This document shows positions 25,430-33,573 of a DNA stretch of 64,000 nt, piece by piece. Every line of letters starts with the position of its first letter. Within the stretch, counting starts at the first letter, position 1. The notes beneath the pieces are model-generated. The model did not search any database. It saw only the letters and a list, made by a program, of their open reading frames with translations, and had not been told where the DNA came from. Source of the DNA: Sva-07 sp963710625 (GTDB lineage Bacteria > Actinomycetota > Acidimicrobiia > Acidimicrobiales > Ilumatobacteraceae); the NCBI GenBank assembly GCA_963710625.1, contig CAVQBG010000022.1:124001-188000 (forward strand), given 5' to 3'. Position numbers and translations under genes: made by a program.

Positions 25430-25541
25430 CCCGACTGGTGGAGACGTCGGCCCCTGTCCGGGGTTCAGCGTCAGCTCAGAGGTCGAATTCGTGGAAGGTT
25501 GCCGACGCAGACGGGCGGACTCGGTCGGTGCAGCCACCGCA

Positions 25542-25547
25542 TAGCCT
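25542..25547 (+). promoter_or_regulatory. -10 element for queA
   Basis: TAGCCT, 6 bases before the GTG start of queA at 25554. The 124-base gap after ruvB contains no other clear feature. Confidence 0.5.
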
Positions 25548-25553
25548 GCCGGC

Positions 25554-26561
25554 GTGCAGATCGCCGACTTCGACTACGAGCTGCCGGACCACCGCATCGC
25601 GCAGACGCCGATCGAACCGCGTGACGCGGCGCGGCTGCTGGTGGATCGGGGGAGTGCGCCACCAGCACATCGCCACGTCAGCGACCTGCCCGAGCTGTTG
25701 CGCGCCGGCGATCTGCTCGTGCTGAACGAAACGCGCGTCATTCCGGCGCGCCTCCGGCTGCGTCGCACGACCGGCGGCGCAGCCGAGGTCCTGTTGCTGG
25801 AGCCTCGCGACGCGGACCGCCGCGTGTGGGAGGCGTTGGTCCGTCCCGGCGCAAAGCTGCGAGTCGGCGAGCGGTTGTTCGCCGACGACGTGCCGCTGGT
25901 GTCGATGGGGGAGCGAACGCCGGCGGGCGACACGTTCTGGGTGGAGCTGATCGGTGACGAGGATCCGTTCGTACTCCTCGACCGCTCCGGCGAGATGCCG
26001 CTGCCGCCCTACATCTCCGAACGCCTCACCGACCCGGATCGCTACCAGACCGTGTTCGCCAGAGAGCCCGGCTCGGCCGCAGCGCCGACCGCCGGGCTCC
26101 ATTTCACCTCCGAGCTGTTCGGACGCCTGGCCGCGGTGGGGGTTGCGACGACGACGGTCGAGCTGGTGGTCGGCCTCGACACGTTTCAACCGATCAGCAC
26201 CGAGAACCCGCTCGACCATCCGATGCACACCGAGCGCTACCGGGTGCCGCCCGAGACGATGGTGGCGTGCCGAGAGGCCGACCGGGTCGTCGCCGTGGGC
26301 ACGACCGCAGTGCGTGCGCTGGAGTCAGCCGCGCGCTCCGGCGAGCTGTCGGGCAGGACCGAGCTGTTCATCCACCGTGGTTTCGACTGGCAGCTCGTCG
26401 ACGTGATGATGACCAACTTCCACCTGCCGAAGACCACGCTGTTGATGATGATCGACGCGTTCGTCGGGCCCCGCTGGCGTGACCTCTACGCCACCGCGCT
26501 CGCCGGTGACTATCGCTTCCTGTCGTTCGGTGACGCGATGCTGCTCGACCGGCGCGCCTGA
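25554..26561 (+). CDS. queA: S-adenosylmethionine:tRNA ribosyltransferase-isomerase
   Basis: Forms epoxyqueuosine on tRNA wobble G34 by transferring and isomerising the ribosyl part of SAM. The protein is full length at 335 residues. FDYELPDHRIAQTPIEPRDA is the family start. Conserved blocks include LLVLNETRVIPARL, PPYISERLTDPDRYQTVFA, AAPTAGLHFT and HTERYRVPPET, and the end is YRFLSFGDAMLLDR. In other bacteria tgt follows directly; here an island of about 3.9 kb lies between. A degenerate copy of the 3' end of this gene occurs at 27052-27097. Confidence 0.97.
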   Translation: MQIADFDYELPDHRIAQTPIEPRDAARLLVDRGSAPPAHRHVSDLPELLRAGDLLVLNETRVIPARLRLRRTTGGAAEVLLLEPRDADRRVWEALVRPGAKLRVGERLFADDVPLVSMGERTPAGDTFWVELIGDEDPFVLLDRSGEMPLPPYISERLTDPDRYQTVFAREPGSAAAPTAGLHFTSELFGRLAAVGVATTTVELVVGLDTFQPISTENPLDHPMHTERYRVPPETMVACREADRVVAVGTTAVRALESAARSGELSGRTELFIHRGFDWQLVDVMMTNFHLPKTTLLMMIDAFVGPRWRDLYATALAGDYRFLSFGDAMLLDRRA

Positions 26562-26567
26562 GCCAGC
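26526..26567 (+). repeat. queA 3'-end segment repeated downstream (copy 1)
   Basis: The last codons of queA and its stop (TTCGGTGACGCGATGCTGCT onward) reappear at 27052-27097. There are two mismatches in the first 26 bases, then a small indel around CGCGCCTGAGCCAGC. The two copies bracket the SnoaL-like gene. Confidence 0.7.
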
Positions 26568-26609
26568 GGCTGCGACGGGATCCCGCCCAGGAGGCCGAGC
26601 CACCAGCGT

Positions 26610-26615
26610 TACGGT
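26610..26615 (+). promoter_or_regulatory. -10 element for the SnoaL-like gene
   Basis: TACGGT, 6 bases before the ATG at 26622; no Shine-Dalgarno sequence. Confidence 0.55.
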
Positions 26616-26621
26616 GGTCGG

Positions 26622-27023
26622 ATGACGAACGAGGAACTGATCGACTTCGCCCGGCGCTACACCGCGGCCTGGTGCTCCCACGACGCAGCGTCGGTCGCTG
26701 CCTTCTTCTCCGAGGCGGGCTCGCTCACGGTGAACGACGGGCAGCCCGCGATCGGTCGATCGGCGATCACCGAGGTCGTTCAGGGTTTCTACGATGCGTT
26801 CCCGGACACGGTGGTGCTCATGGACGTGGCGCGAGGCGCAGATGGTCACGGTGTGTATCTCTGGACGTACGAGGGCACCAACACCGGGCCGGGCGGCTCA
26901 GGTCATGCGGTGCGCTTCAGCGGTTGGGAGAAGTGGACCTTCTCCAGCGACGGCCTCATCGAGGTCTCGGACGGCCGTTTCGACGCTGCCGAGTACGAGC
27001 GGCAGCTCGCCGAGGGGATCTGA
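26622..27023 (+). CDS. SnoaL/NTF2-like fold protein
   Basis: Small (133 residues) cone-shaped alpha+beta barrel protein of the SnoaL/DUF4440 type. The N-terminal helix reads FARRYTAAWCSHDAASVAAF. The strand pattern is GSLTVNDGQPAIGRSAI, VVQGFYDAFPDTVVLM, SGHAVRFSGWEKWTFSSDG and a C-terminal DAAEYERQL. Many such proteins are enzymes or ligand binders, so no function can be given. The first gene of the queA-tgt island, it is flanked by two copies of the queA 3' end. Confidence 0.85.
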   Translation: MTNEELIDFARRYTAAWCSHDAASVAAFFSEAGSLTVNDGQPAIGRSAITEVVQGFYDAFPDTVVLMDVARGADGHGVYLWTYEGTNTGPGGSGHAVRFSGWEKWTFSSDGLIEVSDGRFDAAEYERQLAEGI

Positions 27024-27051
27024 CCGGCCGAGGACCGGTCCGTTCGGGTCC

Positions 27052-27097
27052 TTCGGCGACGCGAGGCTGCTCGACCGACACGCGCCCTGAGCCCAGC
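27052..27097 (+). repeat. Degenerate copy of the queA 3' end (copy 2)
   Basis: TTCGGCGACGCGAGGCTGCT and the following CGACC...CGCGCCCTGAGCCCAGC match 26526-26567. Read in frame it would end GSFGDARLLDRHAP, a decayed version of the QueA C-terminus. No other part of queA precedes it. Confidence 0.7.
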
Positions 27098-27113
27098 ACG
27101 CGAGACTCGTGCG

Positions 27114-27737
27114 ATGGACCAGACCTGGAGCCGAGGTGCCGTCGTCGTGCGCAGCGAGATGCTGGGGCTACAACCGCAGGAGGTGGTCTCGACGACGCCC
27201 GCGACCGGAGTGTGGCTCCACGTGCCCGTGATCGTCGTCGACGACACGGCCGAGCAGTTCGTCAGCTACATCCCTCCTGGATCGCCGTTCGTCTTCCCCG
27301 AGGGGCCCTGGCCGACACCGGACGGTCGCCATCCCTGGCACGGTCGACCCGGTTGGACCGGTCACGGGTGTCTGATGGTGCAGCGACCGGGTGAGCACTT
27401 CGCCGTCTGGCACTTCTGGGACGGGCCCGGCCGGGAGTTCGTGTGCTGGTATCTGAACCTGCAGACGGCCTTCGTCCGCACCGCCGACGGCTATCGAACG
27501 CAGGATCTCGAACTCGATCTGGTCGTCTTCCCCGATGGCAGCCACGTCGTCAAGGACGCCGACGTGCTCGACGACCGGGTGGCCGAGGGCCGCTACTCGC
27601 CGGAGCTGGTCGCCTGGATCCGCTCGTACGGCGATGGACTGATTCGCCGCCTGGAGACCGAGGGTCCGTGGTGGGACCGTTCGTGGGCCGACTGGGAACC
27701 CGATCCCGAGTGGGCGAAGTCGACGTTCGACCGGTGA
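27114..27737 (+). CDS. DUF402 domain protein
   Basis: 207-residue cytoplasmic protein of the DUF402/FomD-like superfamily. Some members of this family hydrolyse nucleoside diphosphates or nucleotidyl intermediates using metal-binding acidic residues. The signature region is WYLNLQTAFVRTADGYRTQD followed by LELDLVVFPDGS and VVKDADVLDD. The N-terminal half contains GVWLHVPVIVVDDTAEQF. It is the second gene of the island, and the remnant sigma-factor sequence begins immediately after its stop. Substrate unknown. Confidence 0.85.
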   Translation: MDQTWSRGAVVVRSEMLGLQPQEVVSTTPATGVWLHVPVIVVDDTAEQFVSYIPPGSPFVFPEGPWPTPDGRHPWHGRPGWTGHGCLMVQRPGEHFAVWHFWDGPGREFVCWYLNLQTAFVRTADGYRTQDLELDLVVFPDGSHVVKDADVLDDRVAEGRYSPELVAWIRSYGDGLIRRLETEGPWWDRSWADWEPDPEWAKSTFDR

Positions 27738-28134
27738 TTCCGGGTTCTCGCTGCGGAGATCAACCGTCTCGCGCGTTCCAGGACTGGAACACGGTGGCTC
27801 GTCTCGAGCGACCCGGAACCTGGACTCGTCGAGTCGTCGTCAACCTGGCGCGAGACCAAGCGCGACACCGGGCCGTGCAGCGTCGCCGTCCCCCGAGTTG
27901 GCGAGCCGGGCGGGCCGCGACGGGGCGGTCGACGACGCCTGGCACGACAGCGAGTTCTGGGCTGCGGTGGCCACGCTTCCGGACCGCCAGCGAACGGCGG
28001 TCGGGCTCTGCTACGTCGGCGATCGATCGGTTTGCCAGGTCGCGGAGGAGATGGGCAGACGCGCCGGGTCGGTCAAGAAGACGCTCCATCGGGCGTGCGA
28101 GGCGTTGCGTCAACTGTTGTCGGAGGACGAGTGA
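27738..28134 (+). pseudogene. Broken ECF sigma factor (N-terminally truncated, frameshifted)
   Basis: Two fragments in different frames add up to most of an SigE-type ECF sigma factor. The first, about 27762-27893, reads RAFQDWNTVARLERPGTWTR then RVVVNLARDQARHRAVQRRR, matching the end of region 2. The second, about 27895-28134, reads ELASRAGRDGAVDDAWHDSE and then LPDRQRTAVGLCYVGDRS. The latter continues into the region 4 helix-turn-helix (VCQVAEEMGRRAGSVKKTLH). One added C in the CCCCC run at 27890-27894 would join them. The first ~50 residues (region 2.1-2.2) and any start codon are missing right behind the DUF402 stop, so the gene is truly truncated here. Confidence 0.8.
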
Positions 28135-29123
28135 TGAACGACATCGATCCGAACGATCCGATCGCGCACGCGGTGTCGGCTCCGCCGAACGGCTGGTCGC
28201 CAGTTCTGGTCACCTCGACACCGAAACCGCTCTGGAGGCTGCTCGAGCGGGCTCGGCATCGACGGTGGGAGATCGAGGCCGTGCGAGGAGCGGCCGTTGG
28301 ATCGCGATGGCGGCGGCTGCCGCGCTGGTCATCGGCGGAACGGCCGCACTCGCCGCCAACGTCGCGACGAGGTCGCCCGGCGCGAACGCTCCGGCACCGA
28401 CGCCGACGGCCGTGCCGAACACCACGGCACCGCCGAGCACCGTGGCGCTGACGACGGCGCTTCCGACCACCGAACCGCCTGCGAACACCACGCCGATCGA
28501 GCTGCCAGCGCCAAGGCACCGGCATGGCTGGTTTCGCCATCGTCGCCGTTGCGCTGTCGGGCGAGAACGCCGGTCGGGCCGTGAAGAGCGGCCCGGCCGA
28601 CATCAACCTGTTCCTCGAGTACCCGCCGTTGTCGTTCGGGCACGGCCGCGATGGTGTCATCCATCGTCGAACGTACCTCCAGGAGGAGCCGCTGGTTTGT
28701 GACGATGCCGGCATCGACGAAGGATCCGTCACGCTCGACCCCGCTCCGGCGACGTTCGTGTTCGAATCGCCCACGGATGAAGGAAGCGGTCTCGGTGGAG
28801 CGATCACGTCGTCGACCGGAGCCTCGTGGACCCTGTCGGTCGACGCCGCGCCCGGCCGCACCGAGACGTATGTGGGTGCCTTGCCGGCGGCCGCAGGCCC
28901 GGACGGCCGGGGGATCTATGTCACCCACATCGGTCCGAATGGGGATCCGACTGTCGACTTCGGTGAGCCGACGATGTGGGTGATCGCTGCACTGGACCCC
29001 GATGGCACGGCCACCTGGTGGTCGATCCCGGATGGCTGGCAGGTCGTCGCCAGCGATGTGTGGGGCACCGTGCTCGCGAGGCAGACCGGCACGCAACTCG
29101 AACTCGCGCTCGCGGAGTTCTGA
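28134..29123 (+). pseudogene. Broken membrane-anchored anti-sigma-like protein in three frames
   Basis: ATG 28134 overlaps the sigma remnant stop, as in sigma/anti-sigma pairs. The first piece reads MNDIDPNDPIAHAVSAPPNG to about 28290. The second, one frame off, has a membrane helix RWIAMAAAAALVIGGTAALA (about 28296-28355) and a Pro/Thr linker to about 28510. The third returns to the first frame from about 28520. It contains 28524-29123, an open stretch of 199 codons starting MAGFAIVAVALSGENAG and carrying an extracytoplasmic-looking beta-rich domain that ends TGTQLELALAEF. Two indels are needed, so the intact protein is not encoded. The last piece could still be translated alone. Assignment as anti-sigma rests on layout (HTH gene, then single-TM protein), not on a known domain. 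Confidence 0.65.
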
Positions 29124-29228
29124 GCCACGACTCGGAAACGACCGACACATCGATGATCCTCTCGGTTTCACGGATTTTCTCGTTGTCGTTCGGGCAACTC
29201 TGTGACACCCCTTGGTCATGATCGGGGT

Positions 29229-30452
29229 ATGGATTCGGTTGGGGTTGCCGAGCGGGTGGAGCGCATCGTTGCGGTCCGCGACGACGCGTCGGCGACCGAC
29301 GATGTCATCGAGTCGGGTCTGGTCGCGGTTCGTGAAGTGCAGGCCTGGGTTGACGCGCAGCATGCGGCGTTGGTGGTGGAGTTGTCGACCGACGGATTCG
29401 CTGAAGCCCGGGTGGCGAACGCGGCGAAGACGTCGATCGGAGCCGCGGTGAAGTCGACCCAGCGGGCGGCGACCCTGGGAGCGACGCCGAAACTCGCGGA
29501 GACCCTCGGTGGCGGCCAGACCACTGCGGCGCACGTGGATGCGGTCACCCGGGCCGCCAATCAACTCGCTACCGCACAGCGGAGCGAGTTGTTCGAACGT
29601 GTCGACGACTTGGCCGATGTGGCCGCGGCGTCGACGGTGGAGCAGCTCGCTCGTCGGGTGGCGCTGGAAGCCAGACGGATCCAGGCCGACGACGGCCTCG
29701 ACCGCCTCGAACGACAGCGCCGAGCGGTGCGTGCCTCGACATGGGTCGATGCCGACGGGATGTGGAACGTGCGTGGCCAGTTCGGCCCCGTCACCGGCGT
29801 CCGGCTTGCGTCGAAACTGTCGGCGGGGGTCGAAGCAGCGTTCGCCGAACAGGTTCCGAACGGGTGCCCGGAGGACCCGGTCGAGAAGCAGAAGTTCCTC
29901 ACCGGACATGCCCTCATCGCGTTGATCGACGGCACCGCCGGTGTCGCCCGTCCGGGACGCTCCGAATACGTCGTGGTGATCGACGCCGACGCCGACTCGG
30001 CAACCCACGGGCCCGGTCCGGTCGCCGAGTGGCCGATCCCCGTCGAGGTCCCCGCACGCGTGTTGGCCGAGCTCGCCGGTGATGCCGACATCCACACCGT
30101 CGTGCTCCGCAACGGTGTCGTGCTGTACGCGCCCGGTGAGCTGAACCTGGGTCGAACCACCCGGTTGGCGAACCGGGCCCAACGACGAGCACTACGGGGC
30201 CGGTACCGAGGGTGTGCGATCCCCGGCTGCAGCGTTGCCTACGACCGCTGCAAGCTCCATCACCTCGTCTGGTGGCGCAACGGTGGGGCGACCGATCTCG
30301 ACAACCTGCTGCCGTTGTGCACGAAACATCACGGCAAGATCCACCACGACGGCTGGGTCATCGAACTCGGAGCGCACCGAGAACTCACGCTCCGCCTCCC
30401 TGACGGCACGGTTCGCAACACCGGTCCGCCAGGCCGCCGCACCGCCGCGTGA
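29229..30452 (+). CDS. DUF222/HNH endonuclease-domain protein (13E12 family)
   Basis: 407-residue protein of the actinobacterial 13E12 repeat family. It has an N-terminal alpha-helical DUF222 region (AVREVQAWVDAQHAALVVEL, VEQLARRVALEARRIQADDG). The C-terminal HNH nuclease motif is RYRGCAIPGCSVAYDRCKLH, HLVWWRNGGATDLDNLLPLC, and TKHHGKIHHDGW, with the Cys pair, the HH and the final N/H residues intact. Such genes occur in many copies in some actinobacteria and behave like mobile or hitchhiking elements; the role is unknown. ATG 29229 is chosen because the family start MDSVGVAERVERI follows it. It is the last gene of the island before tgt. Confidence 0.9.
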   Translation: MDSVGVAERVERIVAVRDDASATDDVIESGLVAVREVQAWVDAQHAALVVELSTDGFAEARVANAAKTSIGAAVKSTQRAATLGATPKLAETLGGGQTTAAHVDAVTRAANQLATAQRSELFERVDDLADVAAASTVEQLARRVALEARRIQADDGLDRLERQRRAVRASTWVDADGMWNVRGQFGPVTGVRLASKLSAGVEAAFAEQVPNGCPEDPVEKQKFLTGHALIALIDGTAGVARPGRSEYVVVIDADADSATHGPGPVAEWPIPVEVPARVLAELAGDADIHTVVLRNGVVLYAPGELNLGRTTRLANRAQRRALRGRYRGCAIPGCSVAYDRCKLHHLVWWRNGGATDLDNLLPLCTKHHGKIHHDGWVIELGAHRELTLRLPDGTVRNTGPPGRRTAA

Positions 30453-30466
30453 GCGGCACGCAGCGA

Positions 30467-30472
30467 TACCGT
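30467..30472 (+). promoter_or_regulatory. -10 element for tgt
   Basis: TACCGT, 7 bases before the tgt ATG at 30480. tgt thus has its own leaderless promoter on the far side of the island. Confidence 0.55.
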
Positions 30473-30479
30473 CGCCGGG

Positions 30480-31577
30480 ATGCATCCGGTCGAGTTCGAG
30501 GTCGAAGCCACCGACGGCACCGCACGCGCCGGGACCGCGACGACCGCGAACGGGAGCTACACGACGCCGCTGTTCATGCCGGTCGGCACCCGCGGGGCGA
30601 TCAAGTACCTGAGTGCTGCCGACTACGAACGCATCGGCGCGCAGATCGTGCTCGGCAACACCTACCACCTGATGCTCCGGCCCGGTGCCGACGTCGTCGA
30701 GCGGTTCGGCGGCCTCGGTCGCTTCGCCGGTTGGGACGGGCTGACGCTCACCGACTCGGGCGGGTTCCAGGTGTTCTCGCTCGATCCGAAGGTCGACGAC
30801 GACGGCGTCACCTTCAAGAGCACCTACGACGGCTCGACCCACCGGTTCACCCCCGAGATCGCTGTCGACGTCCAGCAGCGCCTCGGCGCCGACATCTCGA
30901 TGGTGCTCGACGTCTGCCCGCCCCTGCCGAGCCCGCCCGAGGTGATCCGTCGCGCGGTCGAACGCACCACGGCGTGGGCCCAGCGTGCCAAGGCGGCGCA
31001 CAACCGCCCTGACCAGGCGCTCTTCGGCATCGTGCAGGGCGGCATCAGCGAGACGATGCGACGCGAGAGTGCCCAGCAGATCGTCGAAGTCGGCTTCGAC
31101 GGCTACGCGATCGGCGGCCTCTCGGTCGGCGAGACCCGCAAGGAGATGCTCCCTGCGCTCGCCACTGCGCTCGAACAGCTCCCGACCGACCGGCCCCGCT
31201 ACCTGATGGGCGTCGGCGACCCCGCCTCGCTCGTCGAGGCCGTCGCGCTCGGCGTCGACCAGTTCGATTGCGTGATGCAGACCCGCTTGGGCCGCCACGG
31301 CACCGCCCTCACCTCCACCGGGCGATTCCAAGCCAAGGCGGCTCGCAATGCCGACCTCGACGAGCCCCTCGACGCCAGATGTCCCTGCGAGGTGTGTGCC
31401 CGCCACAGCCGGGGGTACATCCGTCACCTCCTGCAGGTGGGAGAACCCAGCGCATCACGGCTCCTGTCCATCCACAACGTCGCCTGGACGATCGACCTGA
31501 TGGCCCGCATGCGCACGGCGATCCGGGCCGGCGGGTTCGGCTCGCTCCGTCGTTCTGTTCTGGATGTCTGGGGTTGA
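30480..31577 (+). CDS. tgt: Queuine/preQ1 tRNA-guanine transglycosylase
   Basis: Exchanges G34 of tRNAs for the queuosine precursor preQ1, the step before QueA. The protein is full length at 365 residues. GTRGAIKYLSAADYERIGAQ and LTDSGGFQVFSLDPKV hold the catalytic Asp and base pocket. FGIVQGGISETMRRESA and GGLSVGE follow, then DQFDCVMQTRLGRHGTA with the nucleophilic Asp. The zinc site is CPCEVCARHSRGY followed by LLSIHN. yajC, secD and secF follow, the widely conserved order. Confidence 0.97.
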   Translation: MHPVEFEVEATDGTARAGTATTANGSYTTPLFMPVGTRGAIKYLSAADYERIGAQIVLGNTYHLMLRPGADVVERFGGLGRFAGWDGLTLTDSGGFQVFSLDPKVDDDGVTFKSTYDGSTHRFTPEIAVDVQQRLGADISMVLDVCPPLPSPPEVIRRAVERTTAWAQRAKAAHNRPDQALFGIVQGGISETMRRESAQQIVEVGFDGYAIGGLSVGETRKEMLPALATALEQLPTDRPRYLMGVGDPASLVEAVALGVDQFDCVMQTRLGRHGTALTSTGRFQAKAARNADLDEPLDARCPCEVCARHSRGYIRHLLQVGEPSASRLLSIHNVAWTIDLMARMRTAIRAGGFGSLRRSVLDVWG

Positions 31578-31618
31578 CGGGTGCGTCGAACGATTCGCAG
31601 CTAGGCTCGCTCGCCGAC

Positions 31619-31993
31619 ATGAACGCGCACCTCTCGACCCTCATCGCCAGCTCCTCGGGTGGAGGCGGCGGCGCAGCGATCCTGCAGCTGGGCATCCTGC
31701 TCCTGATCCCGTTCGCCATGTACTTCTTCATGATCCGCCCGCAGCGTCGGCGGATGCGTGAACAGCAGGAACTGCAGCGCTCGATCCAGGTCGGCGATGA
31801 GGTCATCACGACCTCGGGTGTCTACGGAACGATCACCGGCGAGGACGGCGACGCCCGGTTCTGGCTCGAGATCGACGACGACGTCCAGATCCGCATCGCC
31901 CGCGCCGCGATCCAGGGCAAGGCCAGCCCCGACGCTGACGAGCAGGACGACGCCGACGAACTCGAGTCGGCGAACACCGCCGACGACGACTGA
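31619..31993 (+). CDS. yajC: Preprotein translocase subunit YajC
   Basis: Single-span membrane protein (124 residues) of the SecDF-YajC holotranslocon. One N-terminal helix (ILQLGILLLIPFAMYFFMI) is followed by the signature RPQRRRMREQQELQRSIQVG and DEVITTSGVYGTITG. The C-terminal 25 residues are strongly acidic (DADEQDDADELES). ATG 31619 is chosen because upstream codons overlap tgt. TAGGCT at 31602-31607 is a weaker -10 candidate, 11 bases away. Confidence 0.94.
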   Translation: MNAHLSTLIASSSGGGGGAAILQLGILLLIPFAMYFFMIRPQRRRMREQQELQRSIQVGDEVITTSGVYGTITGEDGDARFWLEIDDDVQIRIARAAIQGKASPDADEQDDADELESANTADDD

Positions 31994-32001
31994 GCATCAC
32001 G

Positions 32002-33573
32002 ATGAAACGCCGTCTGTGGACCTCGTTGATCGGCGTCGTGCTGATCACGCTGTCGACGCTCGTGTTCAACGTCGCCACCGACAACACCCCGATTCTCGGC
32101 CTCGACCTCCAAGGTGGCGTCTCGGTCATCCTGGCGCCGGTCGAACCGGCCACCGAGCAGGATCTGATCATCATCCGCGACCTGATCCGCGACGAACTCG
32201 AGCGGCGCGGCATCGCCGAGCCCGACGTGCGTGTGCAGGGACAGACGATCGTCGTCGACCTTCCGGGCGTGCGCGACCAGGACGAGGCCCTCAGTGCCGT
32301 CGACGTGTCCGGTGTGGTCGAGCTGCGACCCGTGCTCAACTTCAGCGACTGTCCGGCCCCCGAGGCGACGCAGCCCGTACTGGGCCTGGGTGACGAGACA
32401 CCGTCGACCGGCTCGGCGCCCGACACCAGCGTGGAGCCGGCCGGGTTCCGCCGCCCGCAGTCGCCCCCGGCGGACTCGATCCCGACCGACTCGCTTCCGA
32501 CCGACACGCTTCCCACCGACACGCTTCCGGGCGACACGACGCCCGGCGACACACTGCCGATCGGCCCGGTCGTCGACGAGCCCGCTCTCACCCAGGCGAC
32601 GGTCTCCGGAGCGGAGCTGCTGCCGACTCGGGACGGTTCGGTCCTCTGTGTCGGGCCGGCGCAGGGCACGGGCGAGGTGTTCGAGAAGGGCAGCGCCCAG
32701 CTCACGGGCGATCAGGGATGGGGCGTCGCGGTCGACCTGCGCGGCGACGGTCAGGCCACCTGGAACAATCTCGCGAGCCAGTGTTACAACGCCGCACCGA
32801 CCTGCCCGTCGACGCAGCCGGGTGTGCGTGGTCAGATCGCCATCGTGCTCGACAGCATCGTCCAGTCGGCACCGCAGGTGAATCAACCGAACTTCACCGA
32901 CTCGGTGGCGATCACCGGCGACTTCTCCCGCGACGAAGCCAGCGATCTCGCGAACGTGCTCAACCGCGGCGCCTTCCCCGTCGAGGTCGAAGCCCAGGAG
33001 GCGCGAACAGTGTCGGCCTCGGCGGGCACCGACTCGCTGCAAGCGGCCGTCATCGCCGGGCTGGTCGGTCTCGTGCTGGTGCTGGTCTTCCTGGTCGCCT
33101 ACTACCGCTGGCTGGCCCTCGTGATCGTCGGCGGCATCACCGTGTGGGCCGCAATGGTGTTCACGATGGCATCGTTCGTGTCCGGTTGGACCAACTACGC
33201 GCTGAGCCTGGCAGGCGTCACCGGCATCATCGTTGCGATCGGTGTCACCGTCGACAGTTACGTCGTGTTCTTCGAACGAATCAAGGATGAACTGCGTAAC
33301 GGACGCACGATCAAGAACGCCGCACCGCGCAGCTTCAACATGACGTGGCGCACCATCTGGTCGGCCGACGTCGTGTCGTTGATCGGCGCCTTCATCCTGT
33401 TCTGGCTCAGCGTCGGGTCGGTGCGCGGCTTCGCTCTGTACCTCGGGCTCACCACGATCTGCGATCTGCTCGTGTGCTACTTCTTCACCCGTCCCGCCGT
33501 GCTCCTGCTCGCCCAGAGCAAGCTGATGGCCAAGCAGGACCACGTGCTGGGCATGAACGTGGCAACGGCATGA
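32002..33573 (+). CDS. secD: Protein translocase subunit SecD
   Basis: Proton-motive-force-driven accessory subunit of the Sec translocon, 523 residues. One N-terminal helix and GLDLQGGVSVILAPVEP (the P1 start) come first. The large extracytoplasmic domain follows, then five C-terminal helices with the family block TGIIVAIGVTVDSYVVFFER. Residues 161-186 form an Asp/Thr/Pro repeat (PTDSLPTDTLPTDTLPGD and so on), unlike the conserved P1 domain, within a 90-residue low-homology insertion. It overlaps secF by 4 bases (ATGA). Confidence 0.95.
   Translation: MKRRLWTSLIGVVLITLSTLVFNVATDNTPILGLDLQGGVSVILAPVEPATEQDLIIIRDLIRDELERRGIAEPDVRVQGQTIVVDLPGVRDQDEALSAVDVSGVVELRPVLNFSDCPAPEATQPVLGLGDETPSTGSAPDTSVEPAGFRRPQSPPADSIPTDSLPTDTLPTDTLPGDTTPGDTLPIGPVVDEPALTQATVSGAELLPTRDGSVLCVGPAQGTGEVFEKGSAQLTGDQGWGVAVDLRGDGQATWNNLASQCYNAAPTCPSTQPGVRGQIAIVLDSIVQSAPQVNQPNFTDSVAITGDFSRDEASDLANVLNRGAFPVEVEAQEARTVSASAGTDSLQAAVIAGLVGLVLVLVFLVAYYRWLALVIVGGITVWAAMVFTMASFVSGWTNYALSLAGVTGIIVAIGVTVDSYVVFFERIKDELRNGRTIKNAAPRSFNMTWRTIWSADVVSLIGAFILFWLSVGSVRGFALYLGLTTICDLLVCYFFTRPAVLLLAQSKLMAKQDHVLGMNVATA

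Noticed and set aside
29229..30452. DUF222-HNH gene as an intact homing endonuclease in an intron or intein
   Set aside because: No interrupted host gene or intron/intein boundaries surround it; it is a free-standing gene of a common actinobacterial family.
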